Positions 31,062 through 42,483 of a DNA stretch of 64,000 nt are shown here, one piece after another. The notes beneath the pieces are model-generated. The model had not been told where the DNA came from and did no database searches. It saw only the letters and a list, made by a program, of their open reading frames with translations. Positions within the stretch are counted from its first letter, which is position 1; each line of letters begins with the position of its first letter. The position numbers and the translations under genes were made by a program. Origin of the DNA: Marinicauda algicola. GTDB lineage: Bacteria; Pseudomonadota; Alphaproteobacteria; Caulobacterales; Maricaulaceae. The stretch spans positions 2,047,501 through 2,111,500 of the forward strand of contig NZ_CP071057.1 in assembly GCF_017161425.1 (NCBI RefSeq), given 5' to 3'.

Positions 31062-32571
31062 CACTGCCAAAGCTCCGTTGCCGGATTGAACGCGCCGTCG
31101 AGCACGCCGGCCGCCATCGCCTCGAGGTCCCCGGCCATGTAGCGGTCGGCCTCGAGTCGCGCGACGCGCGTGCGGATGGCCGTGAACACCGCTTCCAGCG
31201 CGGCGCTGGTCTTCAGCGGGCGGCGCAGGTCGAGACCCTGCGCGCCGGCCATCAGCTCGATCCCGACCGTGACCGCGGTATTGCGTGCGATCTCGCCGGC
31301 CTTGCGCGCCGCGCCGGTCGCCATCGAGACATGGTCCTCCTGGTTCGCCGAGGTCGGCACCGAATCCACGCTCGCCGGGAAGGCCTTGGAGCGGTTCTCC
31401 GCGACCAGCGCCGCGGCGGTCACCTGCGCGATCATGAAGCCGGAATTGAGCCCGCCATCGCTGGTCAGGAAGGCGGGCAGGCCGCTCATCTTCGGATCGA
31501 CGAGCACGGCGAGCCGGCGCTCGGAGATCGAGCCGGTCTCGCACAGCGCCATGGCGATCATGTCGGCCGCGAAGGCGACCGGCTGGGCGTGGAAATTGCC
31601 GCCCGAGACCGCTTCGTCCGCATCGGGAAAGACAATCGGGTTGTCGGAGACCGCATTGGCCTCGATCTGCAGCGTGCGCGCCGCATGGCGCATCAGGTCA
31701 ACCGCCGCGCCCATCACCTGGGGCTGGCAGCGGAAGGAATAGGGATCCTGGACCCGGTCGCAATTGGCGTGGGCCTTCTCGATCTCGCTGCCCTTCAGCA
31801 GGGCGCGCAGGACGCGCGCGACATCGATCTGGCCGGGCTGTCCGCGTACGGTGTGAAGCCGGTCCCCGAACGGGGCGTGCGAGCCCATCAGCGCCTCCAC
31901 CGAGAGCGCGCCGGCATGCAGGCCCGCATCGATCACCTGCTCCCCGGCGAACAGCGCATCGAGCGCGAGGGCGGTGGAGACCTGCGTGCCGTTGATCAGG
32001 GCAAGGCCCTCCTTCGGACCCAGCGTCAGCGGCTCGAGCCCGGCGCGCTTCAGCCCCTCGGCGGCGGGCAGGCGCGCGCCCTCGAACTCGACCTCGCCCG
32101 CCCCGATCAGCACGCAGGACAGGTGGGCGAGCGGGGCGAGATCGCCCGAGGCCCCGACCGAACCCTGCGCCGGGATCACTGGCAGGCAGTCGCGCTCCAG
32201 CAGGGCGAGCAGCAGGCGCACGATGTCGGCATGCACCCCGGAATGGCCGCGCGCGAGCCCGATGACCTTCAGCGCGACGATGAGCCGGACGACGCTGCGC
32301 GCCAGCGCCGGGCCGACGCCGCAGGCATGGGAGAGCAGGAGGTTGGTCTGCAGCTGGGCAAGCTTGTCCTTCGCGATGCGGGTATTGGCGAGCAGGCCGA
32401 ACCCGGTGTTCACGCCGTATACGGTGCGTCCGCTCGCGACGATGCGCGCCACGCTCTCGGCGCAGCGGTCGATGGCCGCGAACGCCGCCTCGTCGAGGCT
32501 CATCGCCGCGCCGGCATGGATGGCGCGCAGGTCGGCGAGGCTCACCGCGCCGGGCTTCAGGGTCACTCGGC

Positions 32572-32575
<4 letters not shown>
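31061..32575 (-). CDS. hutH: Histidine ammonia-lyase
   Basis: 504 residues, the standard size. It deaminates histidine to urocanate, first step of histidine breakdown. The Ala-Ser-Gly that cyclises into the MIO cofactor lies in [27 protein letters not shown] and [11 protein letters not shown] are further family signatures, as is [14 protein letters not shown]. The ATG overlaps the hutU stop by 4 bp (ATGA), and the stop overlaps the nitrilase ATG by one base. Operon order hutI-hutU-hutH-nitrilase. Confidence 0.97.
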
Positions 32576-34244
<1,669 letters not shown>

Positions 34245-34248
<4 letters not shown>

Positions 34249-35492
34249 GGTTTGCGTCCTGTTCCCTCGGCAGTCATGTTGCGCCCGGCGATGTAGAGCC
34301 GATCGGGTCCGGGCAGCCCGATCCAGTAGGCGATCTCGGCCGGGTGCGAAATGCGCCACAGGGCGAGATCGGCCCGCTTGCCGCTCTCGATCGTGCCGGC
34401 CTCGTCCGAGATCCCCAGTGCCGCGGCCGCATTGCGCGTCATGCCCGCCAGCGCCTCTTCCGGCGTCAGGCCGAACAGGGTGCAGGCCATGTTCATGGCG
34501 AGCGTCGGCGAGACCAGCGGCGAGGAGCCCGGATTGAGATCGGTGGCGATCGCGATGCGCACCCCGTGTTCGCGCAGCAGGGCGACCGGCGGCTTGCGCG
34601 TCTCCTTCAGCGCATAGAAGGCGCCGGGCAGGAGGACCGCGACGACCCCGGCCCCGGCCATCGCCCTGATGCCGTCCTCGCTGGCGAACTCCAGATGGTC
34701 GGCCGAGAGCGCACCGAACTCCGCCGCCAGCGCGGCCCCGCCCTGGTCGGACAGCTGCTCGGCATGCAGGCGGACCGGCAGGCCGAGCGCCTTCGCCGTC
34801 TCGAACACGCGCCGGACCTCCGCGGCGGTGAAGCCGATGCGCTCGCAGAACGCATCCACCGCATCGACGAGCCCGGCCTCGCAGGCCTTCGGCAGGGCTT
34901 CCTGGCAGACGAGATCGACATAGCCGGCGCGATCGTCCGCATAGTCTTCGGGCAAGGCGTGGAGGCCGAGAAACGTGCGCTCGAGATGCAGGCCGGCGCG
35001 CCGGGCCGCCTCGCCGGCCGCGCGCAGCATCTTCAGCTCGGTCTCCACGTCGAGTCCGTATCCGGACTTGATCTCCACCGTCGTCACGCCGCCGCGCCGC
35101 AGCGTCTCCAGGCGCGAGAGCGCGGCCTCGGCGAGGCTCTCCTCGCTCGCCTCGCGCGTCGCCGTCACCGTGGAGCGTATGCCGCCGCCGGCCTTGGCGA
35201 TCTCCTCGTAGGAGGCTCCCTCAAGCCGGGCCTCGAACTCGCCGACCCGATCGCCGCCGAACACGGCATGGGTGTGGCAGTCGATGAGGCCCGGCGTCAC
35301 CCAAGCGCCGTCGCAGGCGATCACCATGGCCGCGAGCGCGTCGGGTTTTCCCGGCAGGTCGGCGCGCGGCCCGGCCCAGGCGATTCGGCCGCGGTCGATC
35401 GCGATCGCCGCGTCATCGATCGCGCCATAGGCCGTGTCGGCACCGGCCCGCATCGTCGCGGCCCGGCAATCGATCCAGAGTTCGTCCCACAT
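34245..35492 (-). CDS. hutI: Imidazolonepropionase
   Basis: 415 residues. Amidohydrolase-fold enzyme opening the imidazolone ring to give N-formimino-L-glutamate. Metal ligands: HTH in [14 protein letters not shown], His in [15 protein letters not shown], and Asp in [23 protein letters not shown] is a further hallmark. First gene of the minus-strand hut operon; its start is 93 bp from the divergent hutG, so both may share one control region. No HutC or other hut repressor gene is in the window. Confidence 0.96.
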
Positions 35493-35585
35493 GATGAGGG
35501 TGTGAATATCCCATGCTTGAGCGGAAGTCGCGAGACTGATAGCAGAAGCTCACCTGTGTCCAGCCCGCGGGGTCACCCGAACGCC

Positions 35586-36503
35586 ATGAGCGCAAGCGAC
35601 CGTTCCGAATGCCGCGGCTGGCACGCTGCCGCCGAACTCCTGACGAAGGACGAGGGCGCGCCGCTCGCCCTGCTCGGCGCGCCGCTGGCCGAGCGCTCGC
35701 TCACCCCGGGGCGCTGCGACCTCGCGCCGGGCCGCGTGCGCGAGGTACTCAAGCGGTTTTCCGTATACGATCTCGAAGCCGGACTCTCGCTCGATGCGCT
35801 GACGCTCTTCGATGCCGGCGATCTCGACCTGAAGGCGGTCTCGCCCGCCGACGCCTTCACCCCGATCCGCGATCGGCTCGCCGCGCTGACGAGGAATCGC
35901 GAACTCACCCTCCTGCTCGGCGGCAACAATGCCGTGACCTGGCCGGGCGTGCATGGGCTCGGCCCGCTGGAGCGGACGGGGCTCGTCACGCTCGATGCCC
36001 ATTTCGACCTGCGCGACACCGATTGCGGGCCGCTCAACGGCAATCCGGTCAGATGCCTGCTCGAGGACGGGCTTCCCGGCGCCAACATCGTCCAGATCGG
36101 CCTTGCCCCCTTCGCCAACACGCGGCGTATGCACGAGACGGCGAGGGCGAACGCCATCACCGTATTCACGGCCGCGGATGTGCGCGAGCGGGGCATTCTG
36201 GAGGTCATCGACGCCGCGATCGGCACGCTCCAGGGCCGCGTCGACCGGGTCTATGTGGATTTCGACATCGACGTGATCGACCGGGCCCAGTGCCCCGGCG
36301 CGCCGGGCGCGCGCCCCGGCGGGATGGCGGTCACCGACTTCTTCGCCGCGGCGCGAAGGCTCGCGGCCTGGGACAGGGTGAAGGCGGTCGATCTCACCGA
36401 GTTCGATCCCGGCCTCGATGTCGCCGACATCACCGCGCTCACCGCCGGGCGTTGGGTGTGCGAGATCCTCGCCGGCTACGCGGGTCGCGGCGGCCGCGCC
36501 TAG
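35586..36503 (+). CDS. hutG: Formimidoylglutamase (arginase superfamily)
   Basis: 305 residues of the arginase/agmatinase superfamily. VTLDAHFDLRDTD provides the DAHxD metal ligands and VYVDFDIDVIDRAQCPG the DxDxxD ligands; DLTEFDP completes the active site. Where arginases have GGDHS the protein reads LLGGNNAVTWPG, replacing one metal-binding His with Asn; I recall a comparable change in Bacillus HutG. In hut context it converts formiminoglutamate to glutamate and formamide. Start chosen at ATG 35586, since earlier frame would read through the divergent promoter. Its stop shares CTAG 36500-36503 with the convergent EAL gene. Confidence 0.88.
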   Translation: MSASDRSECRGWHAAAELLTKDEGAPLALLGAPLAERSLTPGRCDLAPGRVREVLKRFSVYDLEAGLSLDALTLFDAGDLDLKAVSPADAFTPIRDRLAALTRNRELTLLLGGNNAVTWPGVHGLGPLERTGLVTLDAHFDLRDTDCGPLNGNPVRCLLEDGLPGANIVQIGLAPFANTRRMHETARANAITVFTAADVRERGILEVIDAAIGTLQGRVDRVYVDFDIDVIDRAQCPGAPGARPGGMAVTDFFAAARRLAAWDRVKAVDLTEFDPGLDVADITALTAGRWVCEILAGYAGRGGRA

Positions 36504-39169
36504 CGGGTGACTTCCTTCAGATCCGGGCCCGGGCGTTCCGCCGGCGCTGCGGGCAAGCGCCCGGCCTCCTCCACGCGCCTGAGGAAGTCGATGAAGCCGT
36601 CCAGCGGCAGGGCCTTCGACAGGCCGTAACCCTGCGCCCAGTCGGCGCCGAGCAGCTTGAGCAGGGCCAGCGCCTCGTCGGTCTCCACCCCTTCCGCGGT
36701 CATCGCCAGGCCCAGATTGTGGGCGAGGTCGACGGTGGATTTCACCAGCATCTGGTCGCGCTTGCTCTCGGCGACATGGGTGACGAAGGCGCGGTCGAGC
36801 TTCAGCTCGTGGCTCGGCAGCATCTTCAGATAGGCCAGCGAGGACATGCCCGAGCCGTAATCGTCGATGGCGAGCCTGATCCCGGCCCTGACCCATTTCT
36901 CCAGATTGGTCATCGCCTGTTCGGGATCGGCCATGATCGCGGTCTCGGTGACCTCGAAGGTGATCTCTCCCGGGGCCCCGCGGCAGATGTTGAGCGCGCG
37001 CTCGGCGAGTTCGGAATCGTTGAGCACCGCGCCGGACACGTTCACCGACAGCGCCATCTCGATGCCGGCCTCGTAGAGGCGTTTCTGGTCGCGCACGACC
37101 TGCTCGATCGACCATTCGGTGACGGCGCGGATATGGCCGGTCTTCTCCGCCAGCGGGATGAAGTCGTTCGGCGGGATGTTGCGGTCGCCGTCGCGCCAGC
37201 GGCACAGCGCCTCGGCCGCGCCGTAGCGCCCGGTGCGAAGGTTGAGCTTGGGCTGGTAGTGCAGGCTCATCGCGCCGTTGCGCGTGGCGTCCACCATGCG
37301 GCTCATCAAGGTGAGGTTTTCCGCCGGGTTGCCGTATCTCTGCGCATCGAAGGCAGCCACGGTCTGGTAGGCGTCGCGGGCCTGGCGCACGGCGATGTTG
37401 GCCTTGCGCACGCAGGCCTCGCCCAGCGTGTCGATGCCGATGCCGGCGATGACCGAGACGTCGATGTCGAGATCGTCGACGCGCAGCGGCGCGGCGAAGC
37501 AGGCGCGCATGCGCTCGGCTTCCTCGCTCGCCGCCGCCTCGTCGCCGTGGGGCAGCAGCACGCCGAGCACGCCCGGCGAGACGATGCCGATCAGGCGGTC
37601 GAAGCCGGCCGACTTCAGCCGCGCGGCCATCTCCGCCTTCAGGCGCGAGACGGTGGCGAAGCCCAGCACGCCGCGCAGATGGGTGTGCCGCTTGATTTCC
37701 AGCGCGATGACCGTGACCGGATGACCGAGGGCGGAGGCCGCCTCTCCGGCGGCGCGCTCCAGCGCCTTGCGCGAGGGCAGGCCCGTCTCGGCGTCTTCAT
37801 ACAGGGCGCGCGAGAGCACGCGCTGGCGTTCGCGCGCGACCCTCTGGCGCCACAGCGCGATGACGATTCCGATCAGGGACAGCATGAGCAGCGCCCCGAC
37901 GAGCATCAGGCGCTGATTGGCGCGGGCCCGCGCGAGTTCCGCGTCCTGGGCCAGGCGCTGGGAGCGCAGCTGCTCGATCTCCAGTTCCTGCTCGGCGAAG
38001 TCGAACTCCGCGGCCATCAGCGCGTTGTTGGCCGAGGCCGCGACGTCGCGGCCCTCGTCGTCGAGGCGCTTGAAGGCGCGCAGGTGCTCGGCGGCCTGCC
38101 GCCACAGGCCGAGCACGGTGTAGATGTCGGCCGCCGCCTCGTGGAATTCGCGGAAATGCTGCGGCGTCCCGCCGATATCGATGCCCTGGAAGGTGCGCTC
38201 GATATCGGTGCGCGCCTGCCGGTAGTCGCCGCGCCCGTAGGCGGTCTGCGCCCGCGTCCCCCACAGGAAGCGGGTCCATTCCGCGCCCTCCTGGCCATCG
38301 GCCTTGTCGAAGGCGGCATCGAGCGCCTCGTCCGCCGCATCGAAACGGCCGAAGGCGACGTGCAGCGAGGCGATATTGTTCAGGATGCGCGCTTCCAGCG
38401 TGCTGCTGCCCATCTCGGAGGCGATGGCGAGCGCCTGCTGGTACTGGTCCAGCGCCTCGTCGTAGCGGCCGAGCTCGCGATAGGCGTTGCCGCGATTGTT
38501 GAAGGCGGCGAGATCGAGCGAGGCGTCGTCGGTGAATCGCGCAGTCGCGTCGTCGAAATAGGAGATCGCGCGCTCGTACTGGCGCGCATCGTTATAGATC
38601 GAGCCGATCGACTGCAGGATGATCGCTTCCGACCGGGTCTGGCCGATCTGGCGATACACCTCGTAGGCGGTGCGGAAACGGCCGAGCGCCCCGCCATGGT
38701 CGCCGGTCTGCTGGCTCGCGCGGGCGGCGGAGACGAGCAGGTCGGCATAGAGCTTGGTCGGCTCCGGAGCGGCGCCGAGCGTCTCGAGCGCGCGCTCGGC
38801 CACGGGCCGGGCCTCGAGCGGCCGGCCGAGCCGGGTCAGGGCTTCGGACTGCAGCCACCAGGCGGTGACGAGCCCGATGTCCTGCTCGGCCGGGGTCGCG
38901 AAATCGAGGGCGAGCGCGGCGGCGCGTTCGGCATGGGCGAGCGCGGCGTGCGGGTCGGCCATCATGATGGCGCGCGCCTCGTTGACCGCAGCCTCGAACG
39001 GTGTGGCCTGCACCGCTTCTTCCCCGGCGGGCAGCTGCACGGCCAGGGCCGCGCCGGCAGGTCCCGTGGCCGCGAGCCCGCCCGCGGCGAACGCCACGCA
39101 CAGGCCGCGCGCCAGACTGCGGACGGTCCGGCTCCGGAACGCGGGGCGGTTCGGCATCGGGGAACGCAT
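36500..39169 (-). CDS. TPR sensor with degenerate GGDEF and intact EAL domain
   Basis: 889 residues. A signal/anchor region at the N-terminus is followed by TPR-like helical repeats (about 60-400, for example NNRGNAYRELGRYDEALDQY), a coiled segment, one transmembrane helix (about 420-442), a degenerate GGDEF domain (455-620) and an EAL domain (630-870). The GGDEF signature is replaced by SPGVLGVLL, so cyclase activity is unlikely. The EAL domain keeps EALCRW, SVNVSG, EVTETAI, IDDYGSG, KLDRAF, AEGVET and AQGY, so c-di-GMP hydrolysis is likely. The TPR part would sense in the periplasm. Start ATG at 39169; 39157 is an alternative. Confidence 0.9.
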   Translation of the reverse strand: MRSPMPNRPAFRSRTVRSLARGLCVAFAAGGLAATGPAGAALAVQLPAGEEAVQATPFEAAVNEARAIMMADPHAALAHAERAAALALDFATPAEQDIGLVTAWWLQSEALTRLGRPLEARPVAERALETLGAAPEPTKLYADLLVSAARASQQTGDHGGALGRFRTAYEVYRQIGQTRSEAIILQSIGSIYNDARQYERAISYFDDATARFTDDASLDLAAFNNRGNAYRELGRYDEALDQYQQALAIASEMGSSTLEARILNNIASLHVAFGRFDAADEALDAAFDKADGQEGAEWTRFLWGTRAQTAYGRGDYRQARTDIERTFQGIDIGGTPQHFREFHEAAADIYTVLGLWRQAAEHLRAFKRLDDEGRDVAASANNALMAAEFDFAEQELEIEQLRSQRLAQDAELARARANQRLMLVGALLMLSLIGIVIALWRQRVARERQRVLSRALYEDAETGLPSRKALERAAGEAASALGHPVTVIALEIKRHTHLRGVLGFATVSRLKAEMAARLKSAGFDRLIGIVSPGVLGVLLPHGDEAAASEEAERMRACFAAPLRVDDLDIDVSVIAGIGIDTLGEACVRKANIAVRQARDAYQTVAAFDAQRYGNPAENLTLMSRMVDATRNGAMSLHYQPKLNLRTGRYGAAEALCRWRDGDRNIPPNDFIPLAEKTGHIRAVTEWSIEQVVRDQKRLYEAGIEMALSVNVSGAVLNDSELAERALNICRGAPGEITFEVTETAIMADPEQAMTNLEKWVRAGIRLAIDDYGSGMSSLAYLKMLPSHELKLDRAFVTHVAESKRDQMLVKSTVDLAHNLGLAMTAEGVETDEALALLKLLGADWAQGYGLSKALPLDGFIDFLRRVEEAGRLPAAPAERPGPDLKEVTR

Positions 39170-39229
39170 CGTCGAATAGCTCTCAAGCCAGGAACGGACT
39201 CGGAAGTCACTCTCGCAGCGGTATGTTAA

Positions 39230-39257
39230 TATTCCGAAAATTCCGCATCACGCGGAA
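39230..39257. repeat. Direct and inverted repeat upstream of the EAL gene
   Basis: TTCCGC (39241-39246) and GCGGAA (39252-39257) form a dyad with a 5-nt centre, preceded by another ATTCCG. The surrounding 60 bp is AT-richer than average. Possible promoter/operator for the EAL gene, whose start is at 39169. Confidence 0.3.
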
Positions 39258-39343
39258 AGCAACGGACGCTTCCCCCGGGGTGAATACTTGAGGTTTCAAA
39301 GCGCGCGCCAAGTAGAATAGGCGCATTCTGCAAGACAAACGGA

Positions 39344-39374
39344 CGCCGCCGCCCGCAGGTCACGGGCGGCGGCG
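39344..39374 (-). terminator. Terminator of the subtilase gene
   Basis: Perfect 12-bp GC stem (39344-39355 with 39363-39374) lying 22 bp beyond the subtilase stop. On the minus strand it is followed by TCCGTTTGTCTTG, moderately T-rich. Confidence 0.75.
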
Positions 39375-39395
39375 CCGTTTCGGGAGCCTTTCGGC

Positions 39396-42233
39396 CTAGT
39401 AGTCGAGGGTGAAGCGCAGGCCCGAGGCGATCTCGCGGTCTGCCTCGAACCCGGCCTCGCCGGCGAGCATGGCCCGGCCGAAGAGGCTGAGATCGCCCCG
39501 GTCGCCGAACAGCGGGATCGCGTAGAGCAGCTCCGCCGCGATCGGGCGTTGTCCGCCGAGCGCCCAGCTCTGGCTGTCCAGGGCCAGCGTTCCGCTCTGC
39601 CGGTCGGCGATGCCCATGGCCCGGTATTCCAGCGAGCCGCTCTCCTGGTGCAGCGTCTGGATCACGCTCGCCCGGACCGCGTCGGAGCGGGTGATGATCC
39701 CATCGCGGCGCAGGGAGACCTGGAAGGCGGTCGAGACCGGCGTCTCGCCGATCGAGATCGCCCGCGTGTCAAACCCGTCCGCCGCCGTGCGCGCCGCGGT
39801 CGCAGAAGCGCTGAGGCTGAGGCGGGCCGGCAGCAGGGCCTCGGCCCCGACGGTGACCGCATCGGTCGCCGCGCCGCCGTCGAGATCGAGCACGCCCGTA
39901 CCCTGGGCGCCGAGCAGGCCGGTCGCCTCGTGCAGGTGGGTGTAGCCCAGCGTGATCACGAAGCGGTCGGACACCTCGTGGCTCACCCCGGTGAAGAAGG
40001 CGATCGCCTCGTACACCGAGAGCCCGTCGAGCACCTCGTCCTCGGCCCCGGTGATCGGGTTGACGAAGGTGTACTCGTCGCGTCCCGAGCTCACGCCGAA
40101 GGAGACGCGGGTGGCGTCCCCGACCCGCATGCCGCCGGCCATGTAGGCTCCGCCCGAGGCAAAGCCGAGCACAGGGTTGACCCCGCCGGTCTCCGGCCGG
40201 TGGTCGGAGAACAGGGCGAAGCCGTCCTGGCCGTTCAGCGCCAGCGCGCCCTCGCCGAAGCCGATCTGGAACTCGCGTCCCGAAGCGGTGTCGGTGAAGC
40301 GGAAGCCGGTCTGGATGTCGAGTTCGCCATCGGCATCGAGATCGAGCGGATCGGCCGGTGCCGCGAAGGCGGACATCTCGAAATCGCCGCGGCGCGAGAT
40401 CGTCCGCGTGAAGCCGAGCGTGTCGGAGAAGGCGGTTGCGTTGAAGCCGGTCGCCGCCTGGGTCGAGGCGTATTGCGCCGACTTGCTGCTGCCGCCGCCC
40501 TGGCCCTTGGCCGGCTTGATCACGATGTCGTCGAGCGAGATCGTGAAGTCGCGATAGGTGCCGTTTATCGTCTCGAAGACGGTCACCGCGTTCTGCGCGG
40601 CCGAATGGAAGCGCAGCGCGCCGGAAACATAGCCGAGCGTCACGACGTCGCGTGCGGTCGAGGTCTCGTCGAGATAGAAGAGAGACCTCTCGTCCAGCGG
40701 CCTCATCGCCGCGTCGACATTGAGCAGGCCCCAGCCATAGACCTCGTCGACGCCGGGGACGCCGAGATCGGTCGCGGAGCGGAACAGGATGTCGGCGACG
40801 TCGCCGGGCTCCAGCCAGCCCCAGCGTCCCTTGATCAGGGCCGCGGCGCCGGAGACCATCGGAGCGGCGAACGAGGTGCCGGACATGCGCGCCGTGCCGC
40901 CCTGGCCGTCGGAGACGAGGATCAGCTCGCCCGGCGCGACGATGAAGCGGTCCATCAGCCGGTTGCCGGCCTGGCAGGTGCCGTTCACCGTCAGGCACGC
41001 CGTACCCGGACGATTGGAGAAGGAGGAGATCTCGCCCCACGGATTGACCGAGCCGACGATGATCAGGTTCTCCAGCACCGGCACGCCCGTCCAGTCGAGA
41101 TCGGCGGTCTGGGTGGCGCCGTTGTTGCCCGCGGCGATCACGAACAGCATGTCGCCGACATGGGGCGCGAGCTGCTGGTCGGAGAACACGCTCGCCCAGT
41201 CCTGGTGCAGCGTCCACCCGGGCACGCCCAGCGACATGTTGACGATGTCCGACTGCAGCTGGCCCAGGCGCACGACGCCGTCGCGCACGCTCTGCCAGCT
41301 CGCCGTCAGGCTCGCATCGAACGGGTTGTAGACATTGATCGTCACGCCCGGCGCGATGCCCATCACGCCCTGGCCGTCATGGGCGGCACCGATGATGCCG
41401 GCCACGGCCGCGCCGTGATTGAAGTTCAGGTAGTCGCGCGTGCCGTGGGTGATGCGCAGATTGACCCCGTCGGTGCCCTGGGTGGAGAAGTCGAGCACGC
41501 CGACGAGCGCCCCGGAGCCGCCGCCGACGGCTTGCGACAGGGCAGGCGACCAGTGGATGGCGGGCATCCAGTGATCGGGCCGGTCCGCGCCGGAATAGGC
41601 CATCAGCCCGTCGTAGAAGTCGAGGAAGAAGGCCCCGCGCTTGTTCGCCGACCAGCTGTCGAGCGTCGACAGGTCGGCGAGGTCCAGCTCGTAGGCGTCC
41701 AGGAGGCCCTGCAGGAAGGCCTCGCGGAAGGACAGGCCGGTCGCGTCGCGGACCGCCGGCCCGAAGACCGCCTCGGCCTGCGCGAACATGGTCTCCAGCT
41801 GGGTGGCCAGCGTCGCGTAATCGCCCGAGGTCGTGTCGGAGAAGGCCCCGATATCGCCCCAGAACGCGTTGATGTCGCCGTAGAACGGTCCGATATCGCC
41901 CCAGAACGCACCGATATCGCCCCAGAAGGCGGCGATGTCGCCGTAGAACGGGCTTATATCGCCCCAGAACGCGGCGATGTCGCCGTAGAACGGGTTGATG
42001 TCGCCCCAGAAGGGAGAGATGTCCCCCCAGAAGGGCGAGATATCGCCGTAGAACGGGTTGATATCGCCGTAGAACGGGTTGATGTCGCCGTAGAACGGAT
42101 TGATGTCGCCGTAATAGGGCAGGACGAACTCGGTGTCCTGCGTGTCCTGTCCCGCGGCGCCCGGCGCCGCGCTCGCGGCGATCGCGCCGGCCAGGGCCGA
42201 CAGCGCCACGCCTCTGTACAAGAAGTCCCTCAT
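39396..42233 (-). CDS. Secreted S8 serine protease with 13 aromatic heptapeptide repeats and C-terminal beta-rich domain
   Basis: 945 residues. Signal peptide (MRDFLYRGVALSALAGAIAA, cleaved near residue 28), then residues 41-131 made of 13 tandem heptads [YW]GDI[NSAG][PA]F, then a helical stretch (about 139-215), then a subtilisin domain. The triad is complete: Asp248 (GVLDFS), His273 (NHGAAVAG), Ser454 (MSGTSFAAPMVSG), with oxyanion Asn370 (AAGNNG). From about residue 600 the protein is beta-rich and ends in RFTLDY, like an autotransporter barrel with an aromatic last residue, though a classic barrel is not certain. AGGGG precedes the ATG at 42233. Divergent from a tryptophan halogenase. Confidence 0.85.
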   Translation of the reverse strand: MRDFLYRGVALSALAGAIAASAAPGAAGQDTQDTEFVLPYYGDINPFYGDINPFYGDINPFYGDISPFWGDISPFWGDINPFYGDIAAFWGDISPFYGDIAAFWGDIGAFWGDIGPFYGDINAFWGDIGAFSDTTSGDYATLATQLETMFAQAEAVFGPAVRDATGLSFREAFLQGLLDAYELDLADLSTLDSWSANKRGAFFLDFYDGLMAYSGADRPDHWMPAIHWSPALSQAVGGGSGALVGVLDFSTQGTDGVNLRITHGTRDYLNFNHGAAVAGIIGAAHDGQGVMGIAPGVTINVYNPFDASLTASWQSVRDGVVRLGQLQSDIVNMSLGVPGWTLHQDWASVFSDQQLAPHVGDMLFVIAAGNNGATQTADLDWTGVPVLENLIIVGSVNPWGEISSFSNRPGTACLTVNGTCQAGNRLMDRFIVAPGELILVSDGQGGTARMSGTSFAAPMVSGAAALIKGRWGWLEPGDVADILFRSATDLGVPGVDEVYGWGLLNVDAAMRPLDERSLFYLDETSTARDVVTLGYVSGALRFHSAAQNAVTVFETINGTYRDFTISLDDIVIKPAKGQGGGSSKSAQYASTQAATGFNATAFSDTLGFTRTISRRGDFEMSAFAAPADPLDLDADGELDIQTGFRFTDTASGREFQIGFGEGALALNGQDGFALFSDHRPETGGVNPVLGFASGGAYMAGGMRVGDATRVSFGVSSGRDEYTFVNPITGAEDEVLDGLSVYEAIAFFTGVSHEVSDRFVITLGYTHLHEATGLLGAQGTGVLDLDGGAATDAVTVGAEALLPARLSLSASATAARTAADGFDTRAISIGETPVSTAFQVSLRRDGIITRSDAVRASVIQTLHQESGSLEYRAMGIADRQSGTLALDSQSWALGGQRPIAAELLYAIPLFGDRGDLSLFGRAMLAGEAGFEADREIASGLRFTLDY
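41841..42113 (-). repeat. 13 tandem 21-bp units encoding [YW]GDIxxF heptapeptides
   Basis: The 273-bp tract in the subtilase gene is 13 consecutive 21-bp units. Units 1-4, 7, 9 and 12 start with Tyr, units 5, 6, 8, 10, 11 and 13 with Trp; GDI and the final Phe never vary, while positions 5-6 read NP, SP, AA, GA, GP or NA. The first four DNA units are almost identical, so recent duplication or gene conversion is likely, and length may vary between strains. Confidence 0.95.
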
Positions 42234-42306
42234 GGTTACCCCTCGCCTTTTCCTGGCCCTTTCACGGGCTACGATAGGCGAACGATCGCACACCCCAATC
42301 TAAGTG

Positions 42307-42328
42307 CGGTTTAAGGAAGACGGTTAAG
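42307..42328. repeat. Direct repeat in the subtilase/halogenase divergent region
   Basis: CGGTTTAAG (42307-42315) and CGGTTAAG (42321-42328) lie in the 250-bp gap between the divergent subtilase and halogenase genes. Spacing between the two TTAA cores is 9 bp, not the 7 bp of CtrA sites. Possible regulator site shared by both genes. Confidence 0.3.
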
Positions 42329-42483
42329 AACCGGTGACTTGGAGCAATGGTTTACGCCCGCCTAACATGCTCTCGGGCCGCATGACTGCAGGAAATCCGG
42401 CCCGGCGGCCGCGCCGCGCTTGCCTCGCCCGGCCCCGCTCCTAGACTGGATTTTCCAGGTCCGGTCGCGGGGGAGGCTTAACA

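Noticed and set aside
42311-42327. CtrA binding site in the subtilase/halogenase gap
   Set aside because: The two TTAA cores are 9 bp apart rather than 7, so the consensus is not met; kept only as a direct repeat.
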